From Cognaticolwellia mytili (GTDB lineage: Bacteria; Pseudomonadota; Gammaproteobacteria; Enterobacterales; Alteromonadaceae), in contig NZ_NBOF01000003.1 of NCBI RefSeq assembly GCF_002104475.1, positions 310,001 through 374,000 of the forward strand: 64,000 bases of DNA, read 5' to 3'. Below, in pieces: positions 9,757 to 19,596 of this stretch. The notes beneath the pieces are model-generated. The model made no database searches and was not told the origin of the DNA. It saw only the letters and a program-made list of their open reading frames with translations. The stretch's first letter is position 1. Each line of letters begins with the position of its first letter. The position numbers and the translations under genes are program-made.

Positions 9757-11229
9757 ATGCTAAGAATTGCCCAAGAAGCGTTAACGTTTGATGATGTTCT
9801 ACTGGTACCTGCCCATTCTAAGGTACTTCCTCATACTGCCGACTTAAAAACCAAATTAACTCGAAAGATTAATTTAAACGTACCTATGATTTCTGCGTCA
9901 ATGGACACAGTAACTGAAGCACGTTTAGCTATTACTTTAGCTCAAGAAGGTGGTCTCGGTTTTATTCACAAAAATATGACTATTGCTGAACAAGCGAAAA
10001 ATGTTTCGCAAGTGAAGAAATATGAAAGCGGAATTGTTTCAGATCCAGTTACTGTCAACCCAGACGCAACGATTGAAAACACTATGCGCTTAGCTGATGA
10101 TGTTGGCTTTTCAGGTTTTCCGGTTGTAGACGAAAAAAATAAACTTGTTGGTATTATTACTGGTCGTGATTTGCGCTTCGAAACAGATTTAACGAAACCA
10201 GTTTCAGCTTTAATGACTAAGAAAGACAAGTTAGTTACTGTTAAAGAAGGTGCTTCGCGCGAAGAAATTTTAAGGCTAATGCATGAGCATCGCATTGAAA
10301 AAATCCTGATGATAGACGATGCATTTACGTTGAAAGGTTTGATTACCGTAAAGGATTATCAAAAAGCAGAAAGTAAACCAAATGCTTGTAAAGATGAGCT
10401 TGGACGTTTACGTGTTGGTGCTGCCGTTGGCGTAGGTGCTGGTACAGACGAGCGAATTGATGCTTTAGTTGCTGCTGGCGTTGATGTGCTATTGATTGAT
10501 ACATCACATGGCCATTCACAAGGAGTTATTGACCGCGTTGCTGAAACTCGTAATAAATATCCTGAATTACAAATTATTGCTGGTAACGTAGCCACAGGAG
10601 CTGGCGCTAAAGCACTTGCTGATGTTGGTGTTGATGCGGTTAAAGTTGGAATCGGCCCAGGTTCAATTTGTACTACTCGTATTGTTACCGGTGTTGGTGT
10701 GCCGCAGTTAACTGCAATTTCTAATGCTGTTGAAGCATTAAAAGGCACAGGTATTCCAGTTATTGCTGATGGTGGTATTCGTTTTTCTGGTGATATCGCT
10801 AAAGCACTAGTTGCTGGTGCACATTGTGTCATGGTTGGCAGCATGTTTGCTGGTACTGAAGAAGCACCGGGTGAAGTAGAACTTTACCAAGGCCGTTACT
10901 ACAAATCATACCGTGGCATGGGGTCGTTAGGTGCTATGAGCCAGAAAGAAGGTTCAAGTGACCGTTACTTCCAAAAATCAGATGGCGAAGCTGACAAATT
11001 AGTACCAGAAGGTATTGAAGGTCGCGTTGCTTATAAAGGCCCTGTTGCCGCTATTATTCATCAACAAATGGGTGGCTTGCGTTCATCAATGGGCTTAACT
11101 GGCTCAGAAACGATTGAAGTTATGCGTACTAAACCTGAGTTTATGAAAATCACTTCTGCAGGTATGGGGGAGTCACATGTACATGATGTGACTATCACGA
11201 AAGAAGCGCCTAATTATCGCACAGGATAA
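9757..11229 (+). CDS. guaB: IMP dehydrogenase
   Basis: NAD-dependent oxidation of IMP to XMP, the first committed step to GMP. The 490-residue protein has the standard barrel interrupted by two CBS domains (about 95-205). The catalytic loop is [20 protein letters not shown], with the active Cys near residue 305. The flap region contains [11 protein letters not shown] and the substrate loop [14 protein letters not shown]. The ATG follows an AGAGAG ribosome site. It is followed by guaA on the same strand after a 184-base gap containing a hairpin. Confidence 0.97.
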   Translation: MLRIAQEALTFDDVLLVPAHSKVLPHTADLKTKLTRKINLNVPMISASMDTVTEARLAITLAQEGGLGFIHKNMTIAEQAKNVSQVKKYESGIVSDPVTVNPDATIENTMRLADDVGFSGFPVVDEKNKLVGIITGRDLRFETDLTKPVSALMTKKDKLVTVKEGASREEILRLMHEHRIEKILMIDDAFTLKGLITVKDYQKAESKPNACKDELGRLRVGAAVGVGAGTDERIDALVAAGVDVLLIDTSHGHSQGVIDRVAETRNKYPELQIIAGNVATGAGAKALADVGVDAVKVGIGPGSICTTRIVTGVGVPQLTAISNAVEALKGTGIPVIADGGIRFSGDIAKALVAGAHCVMVGSMFAGTEEAPGEVELYQGRYYKSYRGMGSLGAMSQKEGSSDRYFQKSDGEADKLVPEGIEGRVAYKGPVAAIIHQQMGGLRSSMGLTGSETIEVMRTKPEFMKITSAGMGESHVHDVTITKEAPNYRTG

Positions 11230-11341
11230 TTAGAATTGATTACTTCATTGCTACTTCTCATCATAGCAGCATTAGAGATTCTTTAATGTGAACTAGCGTT
11301 GAATTAATGCAATTCATTGTTTAAAAAATTAGAGTTTTTAT

Positions 11342-11374
11342 CAGGCTGAGCTATAAATATAGTGGCTCGGCCTG
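11342..11374 (+). promoter_or_regulatory. Hairpin in the guaB-guaA gap
   Basis: CAGGCTGAGC (11342-11351) pairs with GCTCGGCCTG (11365-11374) with one G-U pair, followed by TTCATTTTATAG. It may be a leaky terminator or an attenuating structure that lowers read-through into guaA, which begins 40 bases later. The rest of the 184-base gap shows no gene. Confidence 0.45.
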
Positions 11375-11413
11375 TTCATTTTATAGATTTATAAATAAAG
11401 TAGGAAAACAACC

Positions 11414-12991
11414 ATGAGCAAAGATATTCATGATCACCGCATACTGATTTTAGATTTTGGTTCTCAATACACTCAACTTATCGCCCGTCGCGTTCGCGAA
11501 ATAGGCGTTTACTGTGAGCTTTGGGCTTGGGACGTTACTCAAGAGCAAATCGAAGGTTTTAATCCTACTGGTATTATTTTAGCGGGCGGCCCTGAGTCAG
11601 TTACTGAGCATGATTCACCAAGAGCGCCAGAGTTTGTTTTTAATGCTGGCGTTCCTGTATTAGGTATCTGTTACGGCATGCAAACCATGGCGGAACAATT
11701 AGGTGGCAGTGTTGAAAGCTCAGAGCATAAAGAATTTGGTTATGCCGCTGTTGAAGTTGTAGCAAAATCTGCCTTATTTAATGCCATTGAAGATAGCGTT
11801 AGTGAAAACGGTAACGCATTATTGGACGTGTGGATGAGCCATGGTGATAAAGTTGCTTCGGTTCCTGAAGGCTTTACGACCGTAGCGCAAACGCCAAGCT
11901 GTAAATATGCAGCAATGGCTAATGAAGACAAACAGTTTTACGGTGTTCAATTTCACCCAGAAGTTACACACACCAAACAAGGTCTACGTATTTTAGAGCA
12001 CTTTGTTGTTGATATTTGTCAGTGTGAAAAGTTATGGACTTCAGCGTCAATTATTGAAGATGCTGTGGCAAAAATGAAGGCACAAGTCGGTGATGACGAA
12101 GTAATTCTAGGCCTTTCAGGTGGTGTTGATTCATCCGTTGTCGCGATGTTATTACAGCGCGCTATTGGTGATAAATTAACTTGTGTATTTGTTGATAACG
12201 GTTTACTTCGTTTAAACGAAGCGCAGCAAGTGATGGACATGTTTGGTGACCACTTTGGTTTAAATATCGTTCATGTTAATGCTGAAGATCGTTTCTTAAA
12301 CCGTTTAGCTGATGAAAGTGAACCAGAAGCTAAGCGTAAGATCATTGGTAATGTTTTTGTTGAAGTATTTGATGAAGAGTCAAAGAAACTTAAAAATGCC
12401 AAATGGTTAGCTCAAGGTACCATTTATCCTGATGTTATCGAGTCAGCAGCATCAGCCACAGGTAAAGCACATGTTATCAAGTCTCATCACAATGTTGGTG
12501 GCTTACCTGATGATATGGAAATGGGCTTAGTTGAGCCATTACGTGAATTATTTAAAGATGAAGTACGTAAAATTGGCTTAGAGCTAGGTTTACCATACGA
12601 TATGCTTTACCGTCACCCGTTCCCTGGTCCAGGGCTAGGTGTGCGTATTCTAGGTGAAGTGAAAAAAGAATATGCTGACTTATTACGTCGCGCAGATGCT
12701 ATTTTCATTGAAGAATTACACAACCATGACTTATACAAAAAAGTCAGCCAAGCGTTTACCGTTTTCTTACCAGTACGCTCAGTAGGCGTTATGGGCGATG
12801 CGCGTAAATATGATTGGGTTGTATCGTTACGTTGTGTTGAAACCATTGACTTTATGACCGCACGTTGGTCACATTTACCATATGATTTCTTAGGGTTAGT
12901 GTCTAATCGTATTATTAACGAAATTGATGGTATTTCACGTGTTGTTTACGATATCAGTGGTAAGCCGCCAGCAACAATAGAGTGGGAATAA
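11414..12991 (+). CDS. guaA: GMP synthase (glutamine-hydrolysing)
   Basis: Converts XMP to GMP using ATP and glutamine. The 525-residue protein has an N-terminal class I glutamine amidotransferase (about 1-205) with nucleophile motif [10 protein letters not shown] and the His-Glu pair in [10 protein letters not shown]. Next is the ATP-pyrophosphatase domain with P-loop [15 protein letters not shown]. The C-terminal dimerisation domain contains [16 protein letters not shown] and ends PPATIEWE, the typical terminus. It works directly after guaB. Confidence 0.98.
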   Translation: MSKDIHDHRILILDFGSQYTQLIARRVREIGVYCELWAWDVTQEQIEGFNPTGIILAGGPESVTEHDSPRAPEFVFNAGVPVLGICYGMQTMAEQLGGSVESSEHKEFGYAAVEVVAKSALFNAIEDSVSENGNALLDVWMSHGDKVASVPEGFTTVAQTPSCKYAAMANEDKQFYGVQFHPEVTHTKQGLRILEHFVVDICQCEKLWTSASIIEDAVAKMKAQVGDDEVILGLSGGVDSSVVAMLLQRAIGDKLTCVFVDNGLLRLNEAQQVMDMFGDHFGLNIVHVNAEDRFLNRLADESEPEAKRKIIGNVFVEVFDEESKKLKNAKWLAQGTIYPDVIESAASATGKAHVIKSHHNVGGLPDDMEMGLVEPLRELFKDEVRKIGLELGLPYDMLYRHPFPGPGLGVRILGEVKKEYADLLRRADAIFIEELHNHDLYKKVSQAFTVFLPVRSVGVMGDARKYDWVVSLRCVETIDFMTARWSHLPYDFLGLVSNRIINEIDGISRVVYDISGKPPATIEWE

Positions 12992-13043
12992 AGCGACTTT
13001 CTTTTTTGTTATTTCGCATTATTTCGGCGTCGAAAGTACTCAC

Positions 13044-13108
13044 TGACTAGCGTCAGCTCCGTGCTTTGACGTACAGGATGTACTAATGCAGTGACAGCAT
13101 GGATGCTG
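13044..13108 (+). repeat. Cluster of short hairpins (CATCC-core family, reverse orientation)
   Basis: Three small palindromes lie in 65 bases: TGAC-TAGC-GTCA (13044-13055), GTACA-GGA-TGTAC (13071-13083) and CAGCAT-GG-ATGCTG (13095-13108). Read on the minus strand, the last two are GTACA-TCC-TGTAC and CAGCA-TCCA-TGCTG. They share the CATCC(N)TG core of the array at 17.70-17.91 kb, while the outer stem bases differ. No coding sequence is seen here. Confidence 0.6.
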
Positions 13109-13172
13109 AAGAACGGTCAACTTGAACTAAGGCAAACTAACTTCAAATAAAGCACTTTACTGCGAATTAATT

Positions 13173-13206
13173 AAAACCCCAGAACTGAAAAGCTTTGGGG
13201 TTTTAT
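13173..13206 (+). terminator. Intrinsic terminator downstream of guaA
   Basis: AAAACCCCA (13173-13181) pairs with TGGGGTTTT (13196-13204), followed by more A/T bases. The loop is 14 bases. It is about 180 bases after the guaA stop, beyond the hairpin repeats, so those repeats are probably transcribed with guaA. Confidence 0.8.
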
Positions 13207-13289
13207 TTTATCAACAATCTTAACAGGGGGCGCAAATTAGTTGAGTGTTTTAACGAAGCCGTAGCGTTTTTTATTTTTTAGCCTATGAC

Positions 13290-13555
13290 TATACCCAAGC
13301 CACTTGAAAATGCTCGATTCAGCAAGTCGAGAAAGGGTTAACCCCAAGGCATTGATTGAATAGAATGGTTGTTCCATTTTCGAAATCAATAACGCCGGAG
13401 GTGACCCTTTATCGCCTTGCCCTACGGGAGCTAAGCTAGAAAAACAGTTCAGCGTTGCAGTACTTGATAAGGGAGTAACCATTACCGACGTGCTGCACCT
13501 TGTGCTGATTTCCTAGCTTAACTCTGAAACTGCATTTTCAAGTAACTTGGGTATA
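13290..13555. mobile_element. MITE-like element, copy A (266 bp)
   Basis: The element is bounded by 24-base terminal inverted repeats: TATACCCAAGCCACTTGAAAATGC on the left end and its complement on the right, with 22 of 24 positions matching. The ends carry TA, consistent with a TA target duplication. The interior has further inverted segments (for example AAGGGT near the left and ACCCTTTA in the middle) and encodes no convincing protein. A related copy with the same ends and a similar interior lies at 40113-40426. Size, inverted ends, lack of a transposase and intergenic location fit a miniature inverted-repeat element. Confidence 0.75.
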
Positions 13556-13618
13556 TACGTAATGAAATAAAAAAGAATACAATGAAGATAATAACTCCAA
13601 TAAGAAGTGCTAATTTAA

Positions 13619-13969
13619 ATGACTATTGAAAGATTAGAAACAAAGCAGAGAATGAGCCGTATTGTTAAGCATAACGGGACTATTTACTTATGTGGTCAAG
13701 TGGCTGCTGATGCCACTAAAGATATTACTGAGCAAACGCAAACCATGCTTGCTAAAGTTGATACATTACTAGAACACGCAGGTAGCGATAGAAAGCACAT
13801 CTTATCGGCAACTATTTATGTGAAAGATATGAGCTACTTTGCTGAGATGAATACTGTTTGGGATGCTTGGGTGCCCGAAGGTTTTGCACCTGCACGTGCT
13901 TGTGTTGCCGCTAAAATGGCTAGAGAAGCCTTGTTAGTTGAAATATCAGTCATCGCAGCTGAAATATAA
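13619..13969 (+). CDS. RidA/YjgF-family protein
   Basis: The 116-residue protein is a small trimeric RidA-fold enzyme, a family in which many members hydrolyse reactive enamine/imine intermediates. The conserved arginine (PARACV, Arg93) and the late glutamate (LLVEIS, Glu108) are present, as is the early [10 protein letters not shown] strand. Its N-terminus resembles the YoaB-like subgroup more than classical RidA, so the exact substrate is uncertain. Start is the ATG at 13619. It is separated from selO by a 63-base gap. Confidence 0.85.
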   Translation: MTIERLETKQRMSRIVKHNGTIYLCGQVAADATKDITEQTQTMLAKVDTLLEHAGSDRKHILSATIYVKDMSYFAEMNTVWDAWVPEGFAPARACVAAKMAREALLVEISVIAAEI

Positions 13970-14032
13970 TCATATTAGCTAATTGTTGCTGTTGGCATTG
14001 ATAGCACGAATTTTATTAACGGAGTGAGTCTT

Positions 14033-15535
14033 TTGAAGCTTTCTAATCAGTATCATGAATTAGGTAAAAATTTTTACCACGAAACGTTTCCTTTACCTGT
14101 TTCAGAGCCAGAATTATTACTGTGGAATGGTCCTTTAGCGCGTACATTAGATCTTAGTTTTTCTGTAGAAGAGGATAATGAATTACTTGGGCAGTACTTT
14201 TCTGGCAATCAATTGATTAAGGGCAGTAAACCTATCGCTCAAGCCTATTCTGGCCATCAATTTGGCCACTTTAACCCACAACTAGGAGATGGTCGTGCGC
14301 ATTTATTAGGTGATGTAACAGATGAACAAGGCAATACTTGGGATGTGCAGCTCAAGGGCTCAGGTACGAGTCATTTTTCACGTAGTGGTGATGGCCGATG
14401 TGCATTAGGCCCCGCATTACGTGAATTTGTCATGAGCGAAGCGATGTCTGCCTTAGGTGTGCCAACCACAAGATGTTTAGCTGTAGTGGCGACAGGCGAC
14501 GCTGTGTATCGAGAAAGGCCATATCCAGGTGCAGTGGTTACACGTATTGCAGCCAGTCACATTCGTGTGGGTACTTTTCAATACTTTGCTGTGCGTAAAG
14601 ATATTGAGTCACTCAAAAAACTGACTCGCTTTGCCATTGAACGTCACTTTCCTGAAATAAAAATAACACCACGAGCAGATGAACGCTCGACTGAAGCGCT
14701 GCTCAGTAGTCAGAATGCCCTTGACTTTTTCGCTGCTGTACTCGACAAGCAAGTTGCGCTAGTGGTTTCATGGCTGCGTGTTGGTTTTATTCATGGTGTG
14801 ATGAATACCGATAATACCGCTATTTCAGGTGAAACCATTGATTACGGTCCATGTGCCATGATGAATCATTATCATCACGATACTGTCTTTAGTTCAATTG
14901 ATAGAGATGCACGCTATGCCTTTGGTAATCAAAGTCAAATAATACAGTGGAATATGGCACGACTTGCTGATTGTTTATTACCGTTGGTCGACGAAGGTGA
15001 AGATATCGCGTTAGCCAAAATTACGCCATTGTTACAGCAATTTGCCAATGATTTACAGTATGGTTATTTTGAAATGATGGGGAATAAATTAGGCATCGCT
15101 GAATTGGTTGAAGGTGATATTGAACTGGTCAATGACTTACTGGCTATCATGCAGAAGCAACAGTTAGATTACACCCAGTATTTTGTCGCCTTAGCTGAAA
15201 GTTTAACTCAGGAAGAGGTAGATAATTTCATTGAACATGCTGCAGAAGCTGAGCCGTCAGAGCAGGAACTATGGCTAACACGCTGGTATAGCAGAATTTC
15301 TGATGATGTAGTTGCCGCTAAAGCATTAATGGAAAAAACTAACCCGCTAGTTATTCCAAGAAACCATCATGTTGAACGGGTGTTAGCAATAAGCGAAGAA
15401 ACTGGAGATTTATCCGCTTTACATGAGTTTTTAGCCGTATTGCAGCAGCCTTATGACAATTCAGCGAACACAAAATTATATCAAGACGCGCCGAGTGATG
15501 GTGATGAGAATTATCATACCTTTTGTGGTACTTAA
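14033..15535 (+). CDS. selO: Protein adenylyltransferase SelO (YdiU)
   Basis: SelO is a pseudokinase-fold enzyme that AMPylates proteins and is linked to redox stress. Family motifs present include [40 protein letters not shown] and [20 protein letters not shown]. The protein ends FCGT; the terminal Cys replaces the selenocysteine of eukaryotic forms. I place the start at TTG 14033 because AACGGAG at 14018-14024 is a well-spaced ribosome site. An in-frame GTG at 14024 overlaps that site and has no other. Length is about 500 residues, slightly above the E. coli protein. Confidence 0.92.
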   Translation: MKLSNQYHELGKNFYHETFPLPVSEPELLLWNGPLARTLDLSFSVEEDNELLGQYFSGNQLIKGSKPIAQAYSGHQFGHFNPQLGDGRAHLLGDVTDEQGNTWDVQLKGSGTSHFSRSGDGRCALGPALREFVMSEAMSALGVPTTRCLAVVATGDAVYRERPYPGAVVTRIAASHIRVGTFQYFAVRKDIESLKKLTRFAIERHFPEIKITPRADERSTEALLSSQNALDFFAAVLDKQVALVVSWLRVGFIHGVMNTDNTAISGETIDYGPCAMMNHYHHDTVFSSIDRDARYAFGNQSQIIQWNMARLADCLLPLVDEGEDIALAKITPLLQQFANDLQYGYFEMMGNKLGIAELVEGDIELVNDLLAIMQKQQLDYTQYFVALAESLTQEEVDNFIEHAAEAEPSEQELWLTRWYSRISDDVVAAKALMEKTNPLVIPRNHHVERVLAISEETGDLSALHEFLAVLQQPYDNSANTKLYQDAPSDGDENYHTFCGT

Positions 15536-15643
15536 TTTTGTTAAACTATCGCTTATACTTTTTATTTAGAAGCGCTAAATGCTTTTGTGTTCACAAGGTA
15601 TGATAGCGATATTAATTAATGCCCATTTTAATGTGAAATACTT

Positions 15644-17626
15644 ATGACTACCTTTACGCCTGCTACGCAACCTTCTCAATTGCACTCGTCACTTAAACAA
15701 ACTTTTGGTTTTGATGAATTTAGAACAGGGCAAGAGCAAACGATATCCCAGCTACTTAGCGGAGACTCATCTTTAGCAATATTTCCCACTGGTGCAGGTA
15801 AGTCGCTTTGTTATCAATTGGCGGCGATTAATTTACCTCACTTAACCTTAGTGGTATCGCCACTATTAGCATTAATGAAAGATCAGTTAGCGTTTTTACA
15901 CGCTAAAGGCATACCAGCGGCGAGTATTGATTCGACTTTATCATTTGAGCAAAGTCAGCAAGTTACTCGTGATGTTCGTTCTGGCAAAATTAAAATATTA
16001 ATGGTCTCAGTAGAGCGTTTTAAGAATGAACGTTTTCGCCAGTTTATCGAGTCGATTGCTATTTCGATGTTAGTGGTTGATGAAGCCCATTGTATTTCTG
16101 AGTGGGGCCATAACTTTCGTCCTGACTACTTGAAACTTCCGCGTTATCGTCAGGAGCTTAATGTTCCGTTGGTGTTGTTGTTGACCGCAACAGCAACGAA
16201 AAAAGTTAAACAGGATATGGCGCGTAAATTTGCCATTGCGTCAGAGCATATAGTGCAAACAGGGTTTTATCGAAATAACCTTGATTTGTCAGTTTTACCT
16301 GTTGCTGAAAAACAAAAACATCAAACACTGCTTGATGTTATAAATCATCATCAAGGCAGTGGTATTGTTTACGTGACTTTGCAGCATAGTGCGGAAAAAG
16401 TTGCTGAATTTTTACAGCAACAAGGGTTACAAGCGCAGGCATATCATGCGGGCTTTAAAGATGACGTAAGGCAAAAAATCCAGCAAGACTTTATGCAGGG
16501 AAAAACGAGCATTGTTGTCGCGACTATTGCGTTTGGCATGGGCATAGACAAGTCAGATATTCGTTTTGTTATACATTACGACTTGCCTAAATCTATCGAA
16601 AATTATAGCCAAGAAATTGGCCGAGCAGGACGAGACAAGCAAAACTCTGCATGTTTTACTTTAGCAAACCTTGATGGCATTCATACGGTTGAAAACTTTG
16701 TTTACGCTGATACGCCAGAGCGCGCTAGCATTGATTATGTATTACAAAATATTCGTAATGAAGTGCAAGGTGGTCAATGGGAGCTGCAAGTACTAGCTTT
16801 GTCTAACGCCAGTAACATTAAGCAATTACCTTTAAAAACGTTATTAGTACAGTTAGAGCTGATGGGAATTATTACCGCTAAATTTAGTTATTTTGCTGAC
16901 TTTAAATTTAAGTTTGTCACGCCAAAAGAACAAATAGTTAGTGGCTTTAATGCCGATAGAAGTGAGTTTTTAGCGCAAGTGTTTAGCTGTGCGAAAATGA
17001 AAAAAATCTGGGGAGAGCCTGATTTTGAACTGATGCATTCTCGTTATCAAGCGCCAAGAAAAAGAATTGTCTCAGCGTTGGAATACTTAGCTGATCAACA
17101 ACATATCGTACTGGAAACGAAAAAGGCGACTGAAGTTTTTAGTGTCAATATGGCGGCGTTAGATAATGCTGATTTAGTTGAACAGCTTTATCAGTATTTT
17201 GCTGAAAAAGAGCATGCTGAAATAGAACGTATTAGCAAACTCGTGCAGTTTTTTCAAAGTGACCGTTGTTTAACGAAGCAATTATCGCATTATTTTGACG
17301 ACCAATTTGCTCCTGAAAACTGTGGACATTGTTCGGTTTGCCGTGGGCAAGTGGCAGTATTACCGTATTCAAATAATCAACTGGCGATTAGTTCAGAAAC
17401 AATAGCACTGGCAATTGCGCAAATACAACAGCATTTTTCGAGCTTAAAAGCTACTGCTACAGTATTACCTAAAGGCTTATCTATCGACACTATTTGCCGG
17501 TTTTTATCAGGTATGAGTGTACCGCTATTTACGCGTACTAAAGTGCGTCAATTGAGTTACTTCGCGGTGTGTCAGCATATGCGTTACGCTGATATTAAAG
17601 CACAGGTGGTAAGTACTTTAAGGTAA
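15644..17626 (+). CDS. recQ: RecQ-family ATP-dependent DNA helicase
   Basis: The 660-residue 3'-5' helicase has Walker A FPTGAGKSLCYQL, the DEAH box VVDEAHCISEWGHNFRPDY, motif III LLTATAT, and the motif V-VI region VATIAFGMGIDKSDIRFVIH...QEIGRAGRD. The zinc-binding RQC cysteines are seen in CLTKQLSHYFDDQF followed by ENCGHCSVCRG. The last roughly 90 residues do not look like an HRDC domain. It therefore resembles the RecQ subgroup without HRDC, and may be a paralogue of a canonical recQ elsewhere. It has its own gap and a terminator. Confidence 0.92.
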   Translation: MTTFTPATQPSQLHSSLKQTFGFDEFRTGQEQTISQLLSGDSSLAIFPTGAGKSLCYQLAAINLPHLTLVVSPLLALMKDQLAFLHAKGIPAASIDSTLSFEQSQQVTRDVRSGKIKILMVSVERFKNERFRQFIESIAISMLVVDEAHCISEWGHNFRPDYLKLPRYRQELNVPLVLLLTATATKKVKQDMARKFAIASEHIVQTGFYRNNLDLSVLPVAEKQKHQTLLDVINHHQGSGIVYVTLQHSAEKVAEFLQQQGLQAQAYHAGFKDDVRQKIQQDFMQGKTSIVVATIAFGMGIDKSDIRFVIHYDLPKSIENYSQEIGRAGRDKQNSACFTLANLDGIHTVENFVYADTPERASIDYVLQNIRNEVQGGQWELQVLALSNASNIKQLPLKTLLVQLELMGIITAKFSYFADFKFKFVTPKEQIVSGFNADRSEFLAQVFSCAKMKKIWGEPDFELMHSRYQAPRKRIVSALEYLADQQHIVLETKKATEVFSVNMAALDNADLVEQLYQYFAEKEHAEIERISKLVQFFQSDRCLTKQLSHYFDDQFAPENCGHCSVCRGQVAVLPYSNNQLAISSETIALAIAQIQQHFSSLKATATVLPKGLSIDTICRFLSGMSVPLFTRTKVRQLSYFAVCQHMRYADIKAQVVSTLR

Positions 17627-17633
17627 GATCAAA

Positions 17634-17656
17634 AAAGGCACTATATCAGTGCCTTT
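17634..17656. terminator. Bidirectional terminator after recQ
   Basis: AAAGGCACT (17634-17642) pairs with AGTGCCTTT (17648-17656), loop ATATC, preceded by an A run. It is placed 7 bases after the recQ stop codon. For the opposite strand, which would serve slyD, it lies beyond the repeat array. Confidence 0.8.
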
Positions 17657-17664
17657 ATGTTCAC

Positions 17665-17928
17665 GATGAACGGTATAACGCAGGTGCATGGCCGCTCTTA
17701 GGCATCCTGCCTTCACGGCATTAATACATCCTTGTATGTCGATAGCACAGGAGCGTATATGCTCAGGCCTTTCTCAGACAGCATGTCTTTTAAGACATTA
17801 GTGCATCCCGGTAATTGCTCCATGCATTACTCTAGTAACTTACATCCATGTAAGAACATGCACGTCGATGAACGGTATCACGCAGGTGCGTGGCTGTTTC
17901 TAGACATCCTGTCTTTCGTTAATAGTTA
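17665..17928. repeat. Tandem array of short hairpins with a CATCC(N)TG core, framed by a direct repeat
   Basis: The whole recQ-slyD gap is repeat DNA. Hairpins include AGGCA-TCC-TGCCT (17700-17712), ATACA-TCCT-TGTAT (17724-17737), GAGC...GCTC (17751-17764), AGACA-GCA-TGTCT (17776-17788), CTTACA-TCCA-TGTAAG (17839-17854) and AGACA-TCC-TGTCT (17902-17914). The outer stem bases differ from unit to unit, but each stem remains paired and most loops are TCC. A roughly 50-60-base imperfect direct repeat beginning GATGAACGGTAT starts at 17665 and again at 17867, framing the array. An open frame across it (17732-17929) looks like chance. Confidence 0.75.
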
Positions 17929-17935
17929 ATGCGTC

Positions 17936-18424
17936 TTAGTGGCTATGGCCACAACCGCCTTCGCCGTGCACATGACCGTGTTCTAATTCTTCTTCAGTGG
18001 CATCACGCACTTCTAAAATTTCAACATCAAATTTTAAGTCAATACCGGCTAATGGATGGTTACCATCTACTGTGATTTCATCATCTTGCACATCAATAAC
18101 GATAACAGTTTGTTCGCCTTCGTCTGTTGTTGCACGTAGTTGACTACCGACATCTAAATCTTCAATGCCGGCAAACATTGCTTTTGGCACGGTTTGCACA
18201 AAACCGTCTTCTCTTTCGCCGTAAGCATTTTCTGCAGTAACGGCTACTTCGAACTTGTCACCAGCTTCATGGCCAACTAATTCTTCTTCTAAACCTGGGA
18301 TAAGGTAATGAGAGCCTTGAATCACAGCCAATGGGCTATGGTCATAAGAACTATCAATTAAGGTGTCTTCACTGTCAGATACAGCGTAATGTAATACAAC
18401 AACTTTGTTGTCAGAAATTTTCAT
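17936..18424 (-). CDS. slyD: FKBP-type peptidyl-prolyl isomerase SlyD
   Basis: Cytoplasmic folding helper and nickel-binding protein. The 162 residues comprise the FKBP domain split by the IF chaperone insert (about 72-130) and a C-terminal metal-binding tail rich in His and Gly (HGHVHGEGGCGHSH). Conserved elements are DSSYDHSPLAVIQGSHYLIP and GLEEELVGHEAGDKF. The tail is shorter than in E. coli. It starts 8 bases after ygfZ ends on the same strand, so the two are probably co-transcribed. Confidence 0.94.
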   Translation of the reverse strand: MKISDNKVVVLHYAVSDSEDTLIDSSYDHSPLAVIQGSHYLIPGLEEELVGHEAGDKFEVAVTAENAYGEREDGFVQTVPKAMFAGIEDLDVGSQLRATTDEGEQTVIVIDVQDDEITVDGNHPLAGIDLKFDVEILEVRDATEEELEHGHVHGEGGCGHSH

Positions 18425-18432
18425 AATATGTC

Positions 18433-19416
18433 CTATTCGGCGTCAGCGCTTATATTGTAAGGGAGTGTGGAAATAATTAATCCCATATGGTGTTCTTTTA
18501 TACGTAATTCGGTTGATGCATCAACATCATTGGCCAAAATAGCTTGAATATATGTTTGCTTATCATCTGCTTGATATGCCGCAAGTACATCACCGGCTTT
18601 ACGCCAATTTTCACCAAGCTTTTTCTCAATAACATCACCCGTATTGGCATTCACTGCGTTGCCGGTAAGGGCAAAGAGTGCGCGTTTGTTTTTACCTAGG
18701 TATTGCATTCTAGCAACAGTTTCTTGTCCTAAATAACAACCTTTAGTAAAGCTAATACCGTTAATAGCTTGTAAGTTAAGCATTTGCGGCACGTACTCAG
18801 CAATATATTGCTTAGAAAGTATCGGGAAACCTTCAGAAATTTCTAATAATTGCCAAACGTTGTCGTTAAAAGTTGGAAAGTCAAACTTGGCTGAAACTTT
18901 TGCTAAGTTATCTGCATTATCAATAATTAAGTAACGACTCATTTCACCAGCAATGTAAACTAGAGTTGTGTCTTGCTCTTGAATAACAGGCGTTAAGGTA
19001 TCAGGCACTTGCGTAAATAATTCAGCCATTTTTTCTGCCGCTTTACTGCCTGCTATTGCTAGGTAATCAATGTCTTTTGCTTGAGATATTTCAACTTTGG
19101 CGAAGACACCAAATTTTTTCAATTCAGCTAAAGATTGTTCGATAGAGCTTGCTGGCTGTAATAGTAAATATGCACTATTGCGTTCTATTAAGCGAAAAGC
19201 GGAGAAAACTTTACCTTTAGCATTACAGTGCGCACCAGTTAGCAATTTCTCTTGCGCTAAACTATTAACGTCACAAGTAACTTGCCCTTGTAAATATTTC
19301 GCTTGTTCTTCTCCCGTTAAAGATATTGCTTTAAAACTATTGAGAGCAATCGCAAATACATCGGGTAATTCGTTATAGCTAGGTAAGTTACTATTCATGG
19401 TGTTGGTATCCGGCAA
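18433..19416 (-). CDS. ygfZ: Folate-binding tRNA-modification/Fe-S repair protein YgfZ
   Basis: A GcvT-like folate-binding protein needed for the activity of some Fe-S enzymes such as MiaB. The 327-residue protein has the signature KGCYLGQETVARM around residue 230 with the functional cysteine. It also has the early GEEQAKYLQGQVTCDV motif. It lies divergent from sdhE, the usual neighbourhood, and precedes slyD on the same strand. Confidence 0.93.
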   Translation of the reverse strand: MPDTNTMNSNLPSYNELPDVFAIALNSFKAISLTGEEQAKYLQGQVTCDVNSLAQEKLLTGAHCNAKGKVFSAFRLIERNSAYLLLQPASSIEQSLAELKKFGVFAKVEISQAKDIDYLAIAGSKAAEKMAELFTQVPDTLTPVIQEQDTTLVYIAGEMSRYLIIDNADNLAKVSAKFDFPTFNDNVWQLLEISEGFPILSKQYIAEYVPQMLNLQAINGISFTKGCYLGQETVARMQYLGKNKRALFALTGNAVNANTGDVIEKKLGENWRKAGDVLAAYQADDKQTYIQAILANDVDASTELRIKEHHMGLIISTLPYNISADAE

Positions 19417-19596
19417 TAATGCAGAAAAAGACTAATACAACAATAAATGAGGACATTTATTCTAATTACAACCATATATCATTTTTTTCTGCTATTTTAA
19501 TTGTTATCGAAATTATCTTATTTGATGATCAATTCGTGGCTATTTTTAACTTGAGTTTGTTAGAATAAGAGCAGATTTAACTAAATAGGGTGATGT

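Noticed and set aside
10359..10844. 161-codon minus-strand frame within guaB
   Set aside because: It is antisense to strongly conserved IMP dehydrogenase motifs and has Ala/Thr/Pro-rich shadow composition.
13237..13482. 81-codon minus-strand frame over MITE copy A
   Set aside because: It crosses the left border of the element into unique DNA, which is not expected for a real gene of the element.
13290..13555. CRISPR or integron-type array
   Set aside because: Repeats here are inverted ends of one element, not regularly spaced direct repeats, and no cas or integrase genes are present.
17732..17929. 65-codon open frame across the recQ-slyD gap
   Set aside because: It is made entirely of the tandem hairpins and direct repeat, has no ribosome site, and its composition follows the repeats.
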